Shown: positions 16,609-27,243 of the stretch, piece after piece | Position numbering within the stretch: the stretch's first letter is position 1 | Layout: every line of letters begins with the position of its first letter | Assembly: GCF_014202995.1 (NCBI RefSeq) | Contig: NZ_JACHIA010000012.1 | Coordinates: 125,869 to 189,868, forward strand | Origin: Longimicrobium terrae | Lineage (GTDB): Bacteria > Gemmatimonadota > Gemmatimonadetes > Longimicrobiales > Longimicrobiaceae | Direction: 5' to 3' | Length of the DNA stretch: 64,000 nucleotides | Position numbers and translations under genes: made by a program | Notes under the pieces: model-generated | Told to the model about the DNA's origin: nothing | The model's database searches: none | The model's input: the letters and a program-made list of their open reading frames with translations, nothing else

Positions 16609-17166
16609 ATGCACGCGCAGCTTCAATCCCTGGCCGATGACTTTCAGAGCGCGTCCGAACGCCTGCACCGGCTGCGCGAAGGAATTCCGCCGAACCGGTG
16701 GGCGGAGCGCCCCGCAGCCGGCGGGTGGAGCGTGGCGGAGTGCATCGCGCACCTGAACCTGACGGCGGAAGCGTACCTCCCCTTGCTGCGCGGCGCGCTG
16801 GACCGGGCGCGCGGAACGGGCGGCGGCGCGCCCGCAACGTTCCGGCTGGGCCTGATGGGGTGGCTGATCCACCGGATGGCGGGCCCGGGATCCAGGACGC
16901 GGATCAAGACCTCAGCCGCCTTTGTGCCGTCAGCGGACGCGCTGGCGCAGGAGATCGTGTCGCGCTTCGACCGGCTGCAGGCGGAGCAGATCGCCCTGCT
17001 GCGCGAGGCGGACGGGCTGCCGCTGCACCGCGTCAAGGTCGGCTCGCCGTTCAGCGACCGGGTGCGCTACAACACCTTTGCGGCGTTCGCCATCCAGCCC
17101 GCGCACCAGCACCGGCACCTGGACCAGGCGGAGCGCGTCTGGGAGGAGATCCGCGCCCGGGCTTGA
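16609..17166 (+). CDS. DinB-superfamily protein, 185 aa
   Basis: The four-helix DinB/YfiT fold is indicated by RWAERPAAGGWSVAECIAHLNLTAEAYLPLL near the N-terminus and a C-terminal HQHRHLDQAERVW. The conserved His of the first helix (AHLNLT) and the C-terminal HxxxH-like positions are the usual metal ligands. Members act as thiol S-transferases or have unknown roles; no substrate can be assigned. The start at 16609 is chosen on homology, since no ribosome site is apparent. The cyclase gene follows after 67 nt. Confidence 0.8.
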   Translation: MHAQLQSLADDFQSASERLHRLREGIPPNRWAERPAAGGWSVAECIAHLNLTAEAYLPLLRGALDRARGTGGGAPATFRLGLMGWLIHRMAGPGSRTRIKTSAAFVPSADALAQEIVSRFDRLQAEQIALLREADGLPLHRVKVGSPFSDRVRYNTFAAFAIQPAHQHRHLDQAERVWEEIRARA

Positions 17167-17233
17167 AGCGCGGGCCCGCCGGGGCGAGATTCGGGGCTCC
17201 CCGGCCCTCGTTCCCCACGCCGACGAACCGCGC

Positions 17234-18022
17234 ATGTGCTGCCCCGAGCTGGTCCGCTCCATCCCGTCCGATCCGGCGCCCCCGCGCGGCCCCGCGCAGG
17301 GTGCGCTCTCCATCGCGCCCGGCGCGCTGGCCCGGCTGCGCGGCGTGTGCGACCTCACGCATCCGCTTACGCCGGACTTTCCCGTCTTCCCCGCGTACAA
17401 ACCGTTCCGGGCCACGCCGCTGTTCGGTGTCGCGCGGGACGGCTTCTACGCGCAGGAACTCTGCTTCGCGGAGCACACGGGAACGCACCTCGATGCTCCA
17501 GCGCACTTCTACGCGGACGGCGGCGGCACGGACAGCGTTTCCGTCGCGGACCTGATTGCCCCGCTGGCCGTGGTGTCCATTGCCGACCGCGCCGCGCGGG
17601 ACGAGGACACGCTGCTGTCGGTGGATGACCTGCTGGCGTACGAGCGGCGCCACGGCCGCATTCCGCCGCGCGCCGTGGTGGCCCTGCACAGCGGATGGGA
17701 GTCGCGGCTGGCGGAGCCCGGACGCTTTCTGAACGCCGACGCGTCCGGGACGATGCACGCGCCCGGCTTCAGCCGCGAAGCGGCGGAGTGGCTGGTGCAC
17801 GAGCGCGACGTGGCCGCCGCGGCCACGGACACGCTCAGCCTGGACTTCGGCCCGTCGCAGACGTACGACGCGCACCTCGTTCTGCTGGGCGCCGGGCGCT
17901 ACGGGCTGGAGAACGTGGCCAGCCTGGACCGTGTTCCGCCCTCCGGCGCGGTGCTCGTGGTGGGCGGGCCGGCGCACCGCGGCGGGTCCGGCGGTCCCGC
18001 GCGGCTCCTCGCCCTGTACTGA
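17234..18022 (+). CDS. Cyclase-family (kynurenine-formamidase-like) hydrolase
   Basis: The motif HTGTHLDAPAHF (about residues 86-97) is the metal-binding signature of the cyclase/arylformamidase family. It is supported by DLTHPLTPDFPVFPAYKPF at the start of the fold and GLENVASLDRVPPSGAVLVV near the end. Known members hydrolyse N-formylkynurenine or isatin, or cyclise polyketides; nothing nearby decides the substrate. The length of 262 aa is normal. The start at 17234 (MCCPEL) has no strong ribosome site, so a start slightly downstream is possible. Confidence 0.85.
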   Translation: MCCPELVRSIPSDPAPPRGPAQGALSIAPGALARLRGVCDLTHPLTPDFPVFPAYKPFRATPLFGVARDGFYAQELCFAEHTGTHLDAPAHFYADGGGTDSVSVADLIAPLAVVSIADRAARDEDTLLSVDDLLAYERRHGRIPPRAVVALHSGWESRLAEPGRFLNADASGTMHAPGFSREAAEWLVHERDVAAAATDTLSLDFGPSQTYDAHLVLLGAGRYGLENVASLDRVPPSGAVLVVGGPAHRGGSGGPARLLALY

Positions 18023-18029
18023 CGGCCGC

Positions 18030-18623
18030 ATGCTCCCCGACGCCATCACCCTGCCCACGCTGGAGTGCGAACGACTGCGGCTGCGCTGGCTCACCCCGGA
18101 CGACCTACCCGCCCTCTTCGCGGTGTTCGGAGACCCGGAGGTGTGCCGCTACTGGAGCCGCCCCGCGATGCTGGACGTGGCCGAGGCCGCCGGCCTCCGC
18201 GACCAGATTGTCTCGCTCTTCACCCAGCGCTCGCTGTTTCAGTGGGGAATCGCACTGCGGGAAAGCGACGAGGTGATCGGCACGTGCACGCTGGCCGGGC
18301 TGGATGAACCGCACCATCGAGCGTCCGTGGGCTACGCGCTGGCCCGCGCGCACTGGGGCCGCGGCTACGCGGGCGAGGCGCTGCCGCGGCTGGTGCGGTT
18401 CGCCTTTGATGAACTGAACCTGCGGCGGCTGGAGGCGGACGTGGATCCCCGCAACCTGGCCAGCATCCGCGCGCTGGAGCGCGCCGGCTTCATGCGCGAG
18501 GGCTACCAGCGCGAGCGCTACCACGTGAACGGCGAGATCCAGGACACCGTGCTGTTCGGCCTGCTGCGCCGCGAGTGGCGGGAAGTCGGTCTGGACCGCC
18601 CGGTCTCCGCCCCCGACACCTGA
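18030..18623 (+). CDS. GNAT N-acetyltransferase, RimJ/RimL type
   Basis: The family pattern is complete: LECERLRLRWLTPDDLPALF at the N-terminus, WGIALRESDEVIGTCTL, the acetyl-CoA motif ARAHWGRGYAGEAL, and NLASIRALERAGFMREGYQRE at the C-terminus. It would acetylate an N-terminal or other amino group. It starts 7 nt after the cyclase stop, so they are likely co-transcribed. 197 aa. Confidence 0.88.
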   Translation: MLPDAITLPTLECERLRLRWLTPDDLPALFAVFGDPEVCRYWSRPAMLDVAEAAGLRDQIVSLFTQRSLFQWGIALRESDEVIGTCTLAGLDEPHHRASVGYALARAHWGRGYAGEALPRLVRFAFDELNLRRLEADVDPRNLASIRALERAGFMREGYQRERYHVNGEIQDTVLFGLLRREWREVGLDRPVSAPDT

Positions 18624-18652
18624 CGGCGAACCTCAACTCCGACCGGCCGAAG

Positions 18653-19099
18653 ATGCGTATCTCGCTCCTGGCGCTCGTGCTCCTCTGCTCTACTGCCGCA
18701 CACGCCCAGTCGGGGGCGGCACCGCTCACAACCGACCCGCTCAGCGTCGTGCGCGAGAACGTGGCGGCGCAGAGTGCGCACGATCTCGACCGCTTTCTTG
18801 CGACGTTCGCGGATACCGTCGAGTACCACATTCAGAAAACCGGCCCCGTCCGCGACAGCGTGAACGTGGTGCTGCACCACGAACTGCGGTCCGGGTACGG
18901 GCAGGTTTTCAAGGACATGCCAGACACGCGGTTCGAGATCCTGGACGAGATGGTGTCGGGATCCATCGTCGTCACCACGGAGCGAATCACGGGCTTTCCG
19001 GGATATGCGTCCCTCACCGGAGTAGCAGTCTACCGGGTGCGGAACGGCCGGATCGATGCGCTGTGGACTTTTTCCACAGGGGAGAATCCGGGCTTCTGA
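18653..19099 (+). CDS. Secreted SnoaL/NTF2-like protein
   Basis: MRISLLALVLLCSTAAHAQ is a signal peptide. The mature domain (about residues 25-148) has the cone-shaped NTF2-like pattern: VVRENVAAQSAHDLDRFLATFADTVEYH, then a hydrophobic sheet ending GVAVYRVRNGRIDALWTF. Such proteins range from isomerases to binding domains, so no activity is assigned. It lies 29 nt after the acetyltransferase. A strong hairpin follows at 19115-19150. Confidence 0.8.
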   Translation: MRISLLALVLLCSTAAHAQSGAAPLTTDPLSVVRENVAAQSAHDLDRFLATFADTVEYHIQKTGPVRDSVNVVLHHELRSGYGQVFKDMPDTRFEILDEMVSGSIVVTTERITGFPGYASLTGVAVYRVRNGRIDALWTFSTGENPGF

Positions 19100-19114
19100 C
19101 GCGCGTGGATGTGA

Positions 19115-19150
19115 AGCGCGGGGTGGACCAGGACCGGTCCACCCCGCGCT
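19115..19150. terminator. Bidirectional hairpin terminator
   Basis: A 15-bp perfect stem (AGCGCGGGGTGGACC arm) closes a 6-nt loop between two convergent genes. Confidence 0.85.
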
Positions 19151-19170
19151 CGATCCGCAGAAGGACCGGC

Positions 19171-19494
19171 TTACTCGCCGCCTTCGTGGGCTTCTTCGGT
19201 GCCCTTGCGGCTGATCAGCTTGTTGAAGCGGTCAAGCTCGCCGTCGTCGCCCTTCATGTCGCGATGCAGCAGGGCAAGGCCGTTCTCCTCGAACTTCTCA
19301 AAGAACTCCTCCCAGGAGATCTCCTCCAGCGAGTCCTTGCCGGAGTATCCGGGAAAATCGATGCGGAGAATTCCGGGATCTTCCTTGTCGCCCGTGCGCT
19401 TGACGTGCGAGGGCGTTCCGCCCCGCTCCTCCACCCAGCGGCGGATGAAGTCGTGGTCGGTCGTGGTATGCGCGCTGCGATCCGTGTTGCTCAT
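19171..19494 (-). CDS. Small acidic conserved protein, 107 aa
   Basis: The start at 19494 has GGAGG 6 nt upstream. The protein contains DHDFIRRWVEERGGTPSHVKR, then GILRIDFPGYSGKDSLEEISW followed by EEFFEKFEENGLALLH. I recall homologues in many Rhizobiales and other soil bacteria, often misnamed 1,4-alpha-glucan branching enzyme although far too short. Function is unknown. It is soluble, with no signal peptide and many Glu/Asp. Confidence 0.78.
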   Translation of the reverse strand: MSNTDRSAHTTTDHDFIRRWVEERGGTPSHVKRTGDKEDPGILRIDFPGYSGKDSLEEISWEEFFEKFEENGLALLHRDMKGDDGELDRFNKLISRKGTEEAHEGGE

Positions 19495-19592
19495 CGTCGC
19501 CTCCGAAAAGCGGTCTGAACCCTGCCTCGTGGCGCGTCCGCGCCGGCCCGGCGCGCCCCCCTCAAGCACACCCCGTACCGCGGCGAACCAGC

Positions 19593-20015
19593 GTGCACTT
19601 CCCCCCGGAGAACGGAAGCGAATCACCCGCGCACCTGTTCGTGTACGGAACGCTGCGCCCGGACGCAGACGGCCCCATGCACCGCCTGCTGGCCTACGCG
19701 GCCCGGCGCGTCGGCCCGGCCACGGCGGCTGGTGCGCTGTACGACGTGGGCCCCTATCCCGCCGCCGTCCCGTCCGCCGCCGGCCGCATCCGCGGCGAAC
19801 TGCTCGCGCTGAACCCGCCCGCCGCGCCCCTGCTCGCCGCGCTGGACGCGTACGAAGGCTTCAGCCCCGCCGATCCGGCGGCCTCGCTCTACGTCCGTTC
19901 CACCGTCACCGTCCGGTTGGACGATGGCGGTGACGCGGCATCATGGGTCTACTGGTACGCCCGCCCGGTGGACGGACTGAAGCTGATCGCGTCCGGAGAC
20001 TGGATGCGCCGCTAG
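19593..20015 (+). CDS. Gamma-glutamylcyclotransferase-like (AIG2/GGCT) protein
   Basis: The GGCT signature LFVYGTLRP occurs at about residues 15-23, and a conserved acidic position lies in LDAYEGF at about 90, near the catalytic Glu of the family. The C-terminal VYWYARPVDGLKLIASGDW is also typical. Possible substrates are gamma-glutamyl peptides or amines. The length of 140 aa is normal. It is divergent from the 107-aa gene and has no operon partner. Confidence 0.82.
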   Translation: MHFPPENGSESPAHLFVYGTLRPDADGPMHRLLAYAARRVGPATAAGALYDVGPYPAAVPSAAGRIRGELLALNPPAAPLLAALDAYEGFSPADPAASLYVRSTVTVRLDDGGDAASWVYWYARPVDGLKLIASGDWMRR

Positions 20016-20048
20016 CACGCGTCTGCTTCACTGCGCCAGCGTCTCCCT

Positions 20049-20453
20049 TCATCGGATGAACAGGATCGAACACGCCCCCGCCGACGCGACCCGGTCGAGT
20101 TCGTGGTGATCCGACGTTACGAAGTGCCCCGCCGCGCGCTGCGTGAGTGCCACCCCGCATGCATCAGCCAGAGAGATCCGCCGCAAGCGGCTCTTCATCT
20201 GCCCCACGTTCCGCCAGAAATCAGAATCCAGATCGCTGCGCTCGATCACCCCGTCCGCGGCCAGTTCCGCCAACATGCTCTCCGCCATGGCTTCACCCGA
20301 CTGACGGTGTGCATCGTAGTAGACTTCACAGAGGTTGAGCGCGTGGGCCAGGCATGTGGCTCCGGGGTCCTGAATGATACCTCTTACGATCTCACCACCA
20401 CTCTCTTTGTTCAGGTATGCGATCATCGCGGAAGAATCGAGAACGTAGATCAA
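20049..20453 (-). CDS. PIN-domain ribonuclease toxin (VapC-like)
   Basis: The PIN-domain acidic residues are all visible: Asp6 in YVLDSSAMIAY, Glu43 in NLCEVYYDA, Asp97 in ISLADACGVAL, and Asp in VTSDHHELD. The domain cleaves RNA in known toxins. The start codon overlaps the upstream stop by 4 nt (20450-20453), so translation is coupled to the partner gene, the normal antitoxin-then-toxin order. The length of 134 aa is typical. The partner is not a recognised VapB, MazE or RHH antitoxin. Confidence 0.88.
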   Translation of the reverse strand: MIYVLDSSAMIAYLNKESGGEIVRGIIQDPGATCLAHALNLCEVYYDAHRQSGEAMAESMLAELAADGVIERSDLDSDFWRNVGQMKSRLRRISLADACGVALTQRAAGHFVTSDHHELDRVASAGACSILFIR

Positions 20454-20953
20454 AGTCCCCTCCGTTCTTCCTCCTCGATCTCTTCATGCTTGCGGCGCAG
20501 GAACTCCTCCGTGGAGCTGAGCATGCCACGGAATTTCCCGAACGCATCGCCCCGCTTCCGTGGCTCGGCAGCCTCGGCCGCGTTCTGCGCCGGCTGCGGT
20601 GCTTCGGTTGCCTGAACCGCGGCTTCTCGGCGAATCATCATCACCTCCGTATTCACAGGTTCTCCCACCCGGTCGGCCTCGCCGTTACCGGATGATGGTC
20701 CATCCGCAACGACCGATGCTGGATGGGAGAGCAGCCATCTGCGCTCTTCCTCCTCAATCTCCTCGTGCTTCTCCCGCAGGAACTCCTCAGTCGGCCCGAG
20801 CAGCCCGCGTCCTATGCCCCGCGCGCTCGGCCGCGTGCCGCCTGCTAGCGGTACGCCAGCGCCAGCCGGTGCCGATGCACCTTCCTCGGCAACCGAAGCG
20901 ATGAACCGCCGCACGGCCTCCGGCGACACACCTGCCGATCCTCCATTGATCAT
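20450..20953 (-). CDS. Putative antitoxin with duplicated Glu-rich helix, 167 aa
   Basis: The gene starts at 20953 with AAGGAGGGG immediately upstream and ends inside the PIN gene. Residues 51-75 and 143-167 are near-identical copies of a charged helix, TEEFLREKHEEIEEEERR in the first and TEEFLRRKHEEIEEEERR in the second. They are separated by a Pro/Ala/Glu-rich linker containing EVMMIRREAAVQ. The N-terminus has GVSPEAVRRFIASVAEEG, a possible small helix. No known DNA-binding fold is recognisable. One copy lies at the C-terminus, where antitoxins usually wrap the toxin. The coding order, overlap and strong ribosome site support antitoxin function, which is inference. Confidence 0.7.
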   Translation of the reverse strand: MINGGSAGVSPEAVRRFIASVAEEGASAPAGAGVPLAGGTRPSARGIGRGLLGPTEEFLREKHEEIEEEERRWLLSHPASVVADGPSSGNGEADRVGEPVNTEVMMIRREAAVQATEAPQPAQNAAEAAEPRKRGDAFGKFRGMLSSTEEFLRRKHEEIEEEERRGL

Positions 20954-21009
20954 GATCCCCTCCTTCACTCTGGTTCCCGAACCCTGTCTGTCCAAGTATT
21001 CCGTCAGGG

Positions 21010-21027
21010 CACCGCGCCGGCGCAGTG
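21010..21027. promoter_or_regulatory. Palindromic operator candidate upstream of the toxin-antitoxin pair
   Basis: CACCGCGCCGGCGCAGTG is an 18-nt palindrome with one mismatched pair, located about 57 nt upstream of the antitoxin start. Autorepression is usual for such modules, so this is a reasonable operator candidate. Confidence 0.4.
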
Positions 21028-21506
21028 TAAGGACTGACCAGAAGCTGTCATAGATTCGGCAAACAGGCAAGGGAAATGATTCCAAGACTCTCTGGTGCGA
21101 GGCGGAATGCGGGGATCCGTGAAACAGGGCTTTCCTAAGCCGCCGCGGGTGCAACAAACGGACGCACCGCACCAGACCGCCCATCAGCCCAGACCCGTCC
21201 CGAGTGTCCGTTTCAGGCGACACCGGCCGAGGCCCCGCGCGCCGTACGAGACCGGCGGAAATCGGCGGAGATTCTGCCAAAAGGAACTTTCCTTACAGCC
21301 CCTCCCCGATCGGGTAGGTGGCGCACACCGGGCGGACTTTGTTACGCTACCGTACAAGAAGCGGCCGGGTCACGATCGAGCGTGGATGAGCAGTGCTCAT
21401 GGAACCACTGTTGCGGACAGTGTTGCCAACCGCGTCGCCGCACGCTTCGCGGCGATCCAGCGCGCTGCAGAACGAACACGCACCACCCCCAGACAGAGGA
21501 TCCGCA
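21028..21506. promoter_or_regulatory. Upstream region of aceBA with two palindromes
   Basis: ATGAGCAGTGCTCAT at 21386-21400 is a perfect 15-nt palindrome. CACTGT (21406-21411) and ACAGTG (21417-21422) form a second inverted repeat directly after it. TTGTTACGCTACCGTACAA near 21339 is a looser dyad. The rest of the gap shows no gene. These sites are candidate operators for control of the glyoxylate shunt. Confidence 0.45.
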
Positions 21507-23135
<1,629 letters not shown>

Positions 23136-23177
23136 TCCCGGACGCGGTACCGACACACAGACCAGAGAGAACGACCG

Positions 23178-24464
<1,287 letters not shown>

Positions 24465-24489
24465 TCGCTTCTTTTTTCGATGGATGATG

Positions 24490-24525
24490 GACGAGGCCTC
24501 CCGCGGGGGGCCTCGTCTGTTTTTG
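24490..24525 (+). terminator. Rho-independent terminator of aceBA
   Basis: Arms GACGAGGCC and GGCCTCGTC flank a C/G-rich loop and are followed by a T-rich tail (TGTTTTT). Confidence 0.88.
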
Positions 24526-24542
24526 CGTCTCCGAGTGTGGCA

Positions 24543-24781
24543 AACTGCCGTTTCACACGGAGGTCACGGAGGAGGCACGGAGGTCACCGAGTAAACAGCA
24601 GAAAAGAACATCACACAGAGCCGCAGAGGCACAGAGAGACAGAAGCAGGAGCGAGATGAGAACTTGTCATCCTTCCCTCCGTTCTTCCTCTGCGGCTCTG
24701 TGTCTCTGTGTGAGGCCCTTCTGTTGCCCTTCCTCCGTGCCCTCCGTGCATCCTCCGTGACCTCCGTGTGAAACGGCAGTT
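24543..24781. repeat. Long imperfect palindrome R4, copy 2 (239 nt)
   Basis: Outer arms AACTGCCGTTTCACACGGAG and its inverse pair from 24543 and 24781 inwards for about 30 nt. Inner arms CACAGAGCCGCAGAG and CTCTGCGGCTCTGTG form a second stem. It sits directly after the aceA terminator and before the TPR gene promoter. The copy at 49021-49261 is nearly the same length with the same order of arms. Confidence 0.88.
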
Positions 24782-24814
24782 CATTGTCTGGACAGCGCTT
24801 CCGGATTGAGCTAC

Positions 24815-24833
24815 ATTGAGAACGGTTCTCAAT
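24815..24833. promoter_or_regulatory. Perfect 19-nt palindrome, Fur-box-like operator
   Basis: ATTGAGAACGGTTCTCAAT has 9-nt perfect arms around a central base. It lies 12 nt before the start codon of the TPR gene and 3 nt before AGGAG. It resembles the AATGAGAATCATTCTCATT style of Fur boxes, so a Fur-family regulator is possible. That link is inference from memory. Confidence 0.5.
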
Positions 24834-24845
24834 CGCAGGAGTGAG

Positions 24846-25838
24846 ATGATCCAGGTTTCGCAGACGGCCCTCGCGGCCACCGGCACTCTTCAGCGCATCA
24901 GCGAGACGGAACGCGGCGAACGCGCCCGTCGCGCCGGGGCGGGCGCGCTCGTACTCCGCGTGGTGGAGCAGGCGCTGGGCGGCACGGCCGACGAGTTCTC
25001 CCTGCGCCGCGCGGAAGCCGACGTCACCGGGCTGCAGAAAAGCCCGGAAAAGACGATTCTGCTGCGCATCATCCGCGTGCTGCGGGACGGCGCGCCGGTG
25101 GGCCGCACCGCGCCGGCGCTGGTGAGCTACGCCTGCGAACTGGAGCGCACCCGCCGCCTCCCCGAAGCGGACGCCGCCGTGTCGCTCGCCTTTGCAATGG
25201 ACCACGCCAGCGGCGCCACCGCCCTGCACGCGGCCCGTCTGGCCCGCAAGCTGGGCGAGCGCGAGCGTGCGCTGGCGCTGTACTGCGCCGCGCGCGACCT
25301 GGAGGGCGGCGACGGGCAGATCGCCCGCCTGGCCGCCGTGGGCGAAGCGGTCGTTTCCGAGAACGCGGAGGAGAAGCTGGGGAACGCGATCCGCCTCGCG
25401 CTGCGGGCGGGCGACGCGGAATCCGCCGCGGTGGGGCTGGAAGAGCGCGCCAAGCTGCGCCGCGCCCGCGGAAACCGCCGCGGCGCCGGGCGCGACCTGG
25501 CCGTGGCCGCCGCGCGCTACACCGACGCGGTGGACCGCGCCCGCGCCTGCCACGAACTCGCCGGCACCGCGCTGGCCGCGGGCGACGCCGACGCCGCGCG
25601 CGAGGCCCTTCTCATCGCGCTGGACTGCGGCGACGCGCCGCAGCGCGACCACGCTCAGAGCCGCCTGCACACGCTGGCCCGCGACCTGGGCGACCAGGTG
25701 GGAACGCGCCGCTGGCGCTCGTTCACTCCGCCGTCGCTGGTGTCGCTCTCCGCCTACCGGCCCTCACCCGCGCGCACTACGCTGGCGCCGCGCCTGCGTG
25801 CCTGGCGCGAATCCGCCGCCGCGGTGGCCGCGGACTGA
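24846..25838 (+). CDS. TPR-like helical-repeat protein, 330 aa
   Basis: No specific family is recognised. The protein is almost entirely Ala/Arg/Leu-rich helix with repeats of roughly 34-36 residues in TPR style (for example ALHAARLARKLGERERALALYCAARDLEG). It has no signal peptide, so it is probably cytoplasmic. Start at 24846 behind AGGAG. The palindrome covering the leader suggests metal or redox control. Its C-terminus (SFTPPSLVSLSAYRPSPART) is Pro/Ser-rich. A hairpin follows at 25857-25890. Confidence 0.65.
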   Translation: MIQVSQTALAATGTLQRISETERGERARRAGAGALVLRVVEQALGGTADEFSLRRAEADVTGLQKSPEKTILLRIIRVLRDGAPVGRTAPALVSYACELERTRRLPEADAAVSLAFAMDHASGATALHAARLARKLGERERALALYCAARDLEGGDGQIARLAAVGEAVVSENAEEKLGNAIRLALRAGDAESAAVGLEERAKLRRARGNRRGAGRDLAVAAARYTDAVDRARACHELAGTALAAGDADAAREALLIALDCGDAPQRDHAQSRLHTLARDLGDQVGTRRWRSFTPPSLVSLSAYRPSPARTTLAPRLRAWRESAAAVAAD

Positions 25839-25856
25839 GGCAATCCGTAGAAACGA

Positions 25857-25890
25857 AAAAGGGGCCGCCGGTCATCCGGCGGCCCCTTTC
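25857..25890 (+). terminator. Rho-independent terminator
   Basis: A 14-bp stem with loop TCAT begins 20 nt after the stop and is followed by CTTATTT. Confidence 0.85.
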
Positions 25891-26004
25891 TTATTTCCCG
25901 CGACGCGGCGCGGGCGATGTTTCCGCTGGGGATGATTATCCGCCTCGCGTCCGCATCCAGACAGCAGACGCCGTCCCGCCGTCCGACCCTGCCTTCCCGA
26001 TGTC

Positions 26005-26424
26005 TCAGCAGGTGGCCGGGTCACAGCCGCCCGTCACCACCACCTGAATGGTCGGCGTGACGCTCGTGCCTTCGGAAGTCGCCACCAAGCGGAGATGGAA
26101 CGTCGGCGCGTTGTGCCCTACGCGACGCGTGTAGCTCGTTGCCGTGCCCACGTTGGTCCACCCGAAGCTGCCCGCCACCTGGTACTGCCACTGGTACGTG
26201 TACACACCGTTGCCGCCGGAGGGATTGGCGTACCACGTGTAATTGCCGTCCGCCACGACCGACGTGGGACCGGTGATGTACGCGCTCAGCGCCGTCGCCC
26301 GCGGCGTGGCTCCCGTGGCCTCCGCCGACGAGGACGGAGTGAGCGGACCATCCGAGCATCCGCCGGCAACCCCCAGCACCAGCGCGAACGCCATCGTTCC
26401 AGCGATCTTCATTGCTCCACGCAT
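26005..26424 (-). CDS. Lipoprotein with Ig/PKD-like domain, 139 aa
   Basis: MRGAMKIAGTMAFALVLGVAGGCSDG is a lipoprotein signal with Cys23. The mature part has a beta-sandwich pattern, YITGPTSVVADGNYTWYANP then TYQWQYQVAGSFGWTNV, like Ig/PKD modules in secreted proteins. It ends with a two-Cys tail (GGCDPATC). I chose the start at 26424 because GAGG precedes it. Likely surface-exposed; binding partner unknown. Confidence 0.75.
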   Translation of the reverse strand: MRGAMKIAGTMAFALVLGVAGGCSDGPLTPSSSAEATGATPRATALSAYITGPTSVVADGNYTWYANPSGGNGVYTYQWQYQVAGSFGWTNVGTATSYTRRVGHNAPTFHLRLVATSEGTSVTPTIQVVVTGGCDPATC

Positions 26425-26579
26425 CCTGTAATCCTCACGATTGAAGACAGGCACCTTGGCCGCGAACTGATTCGGCCCCAGGGTTGGAGCCGGCCCGCAG
26501 AACGCATTTCATTTTAAGACTATTATCGAATGATGTAAAGCGGCTCCCGGTATCAGCGCCGGGCGGCGGCGGCACACGC

Positions 26580-26614
26580 GAAGGCCCCGCATCGGGACAT
26601 GATGCGGGGCCTTT
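26580..26614 (-). terminator. Hairpin terminator of the 151-aa secreted protein gene
   Basis: A 13-bp perfect stem (AAGGCCCCGCATC arm) with a 7-nt loop lies 65 nt downstream of the stop at 26679. Confidence 0.75.
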
Positions 26615-26678
26615 CGTCCCAGACAGCCGAAAAGACGCGAGGCCGAAGCCGCGCCCCTTCTTCCATCGACCGGAATCT

Positions 26679-27134
26679 CTACTGGAGGGCTGCCGGATCG
26701 CCCGTGTACAGCGCGGCGCCCGCGAGGCAGGAGGCGGCCGTGCATCCCGCCATGCTCACCCGCACCCGCAGCGTGGTGTTCTCGGTGGCCACGTACGTCA
26801 CCAGCGGCGCGTTGTCTTCCGCCACGTCCTGGCCCACCGTGGTGCCATCCGCCTTGAGCACCAGCAGATCCAGATCGCCGCAGTTCTCGTCGCAGATCCC
26901 CACGATCACGTACCCCTTGCCGGCCTGCACCTGCATCTGCACCTCGGTGGAGTTGTCGGCGGCGATGCTGATGAGGGTGGGCGCGCCCGCGGGAGCGAAG
27001 CCCGACGGGGCCAGCGCGGCGGTGACCGTGTCCAGCTTGGCCGTCACCAGGGCGCGGCCGGTGGGGTCCTGCGCGCTCGCGGGCGCCGCGGCGGCGAGGA
27101 CGGCGGCCAGGGCCGCGGCAAGAAAGCTCTTCAT
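26679..27134 (-). CDS. Secreted small protein, pre-peptidase-like beta domain, 151 aa
   Basis: MKSFLAAALAAVLAAAAPASA is a signal peptide. The mature domain reads VQAGKGYVIVGICDENCGDLDLLVL, then ADGTTVGQDVAEDNAPLVTYVATENTTLRVRVSMAGC. This is the beta-sandwich pattern of bacterial pre-peptidase C-terminal (PPC)-like domains, with two Cys pairs. No peptidase is attached. It is probably a secreted binding or structural protein. Start at 27134 fits the signal peptide. Confidence 0.7.
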   Translation of the reverse strand: MKSFLAAALAAVLAAAAPASAQDPTGRALVTAKLDTVTAALAPSGFAPAGAPTLISIAADNSTEVQMQVQAGKGYVIVGICDENCGDLDLLVLKADGTTVGQDVAEDNAPLVTYVATENTTLRVRVSMAGCTAASCLAGAALYTGDPAALQ

Positions 27135-27243
27135 GGGAGGGCTCGCGAAAGGAGGGAGCCCGGCGCGGCCGGGCCGAACGGAGATCACGGCTATGGTAGC
27201 GGGAGCGCCGCCGCGCTGGCAATGCCGCGGCGGCGACGTCCCC

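Noticed and set aside
24543..24781. Riboswitch or large ncRNA
   Set aside because: The structure is a dispersed palindrome found after unrelated genes, not a leader; better described as a repeat.
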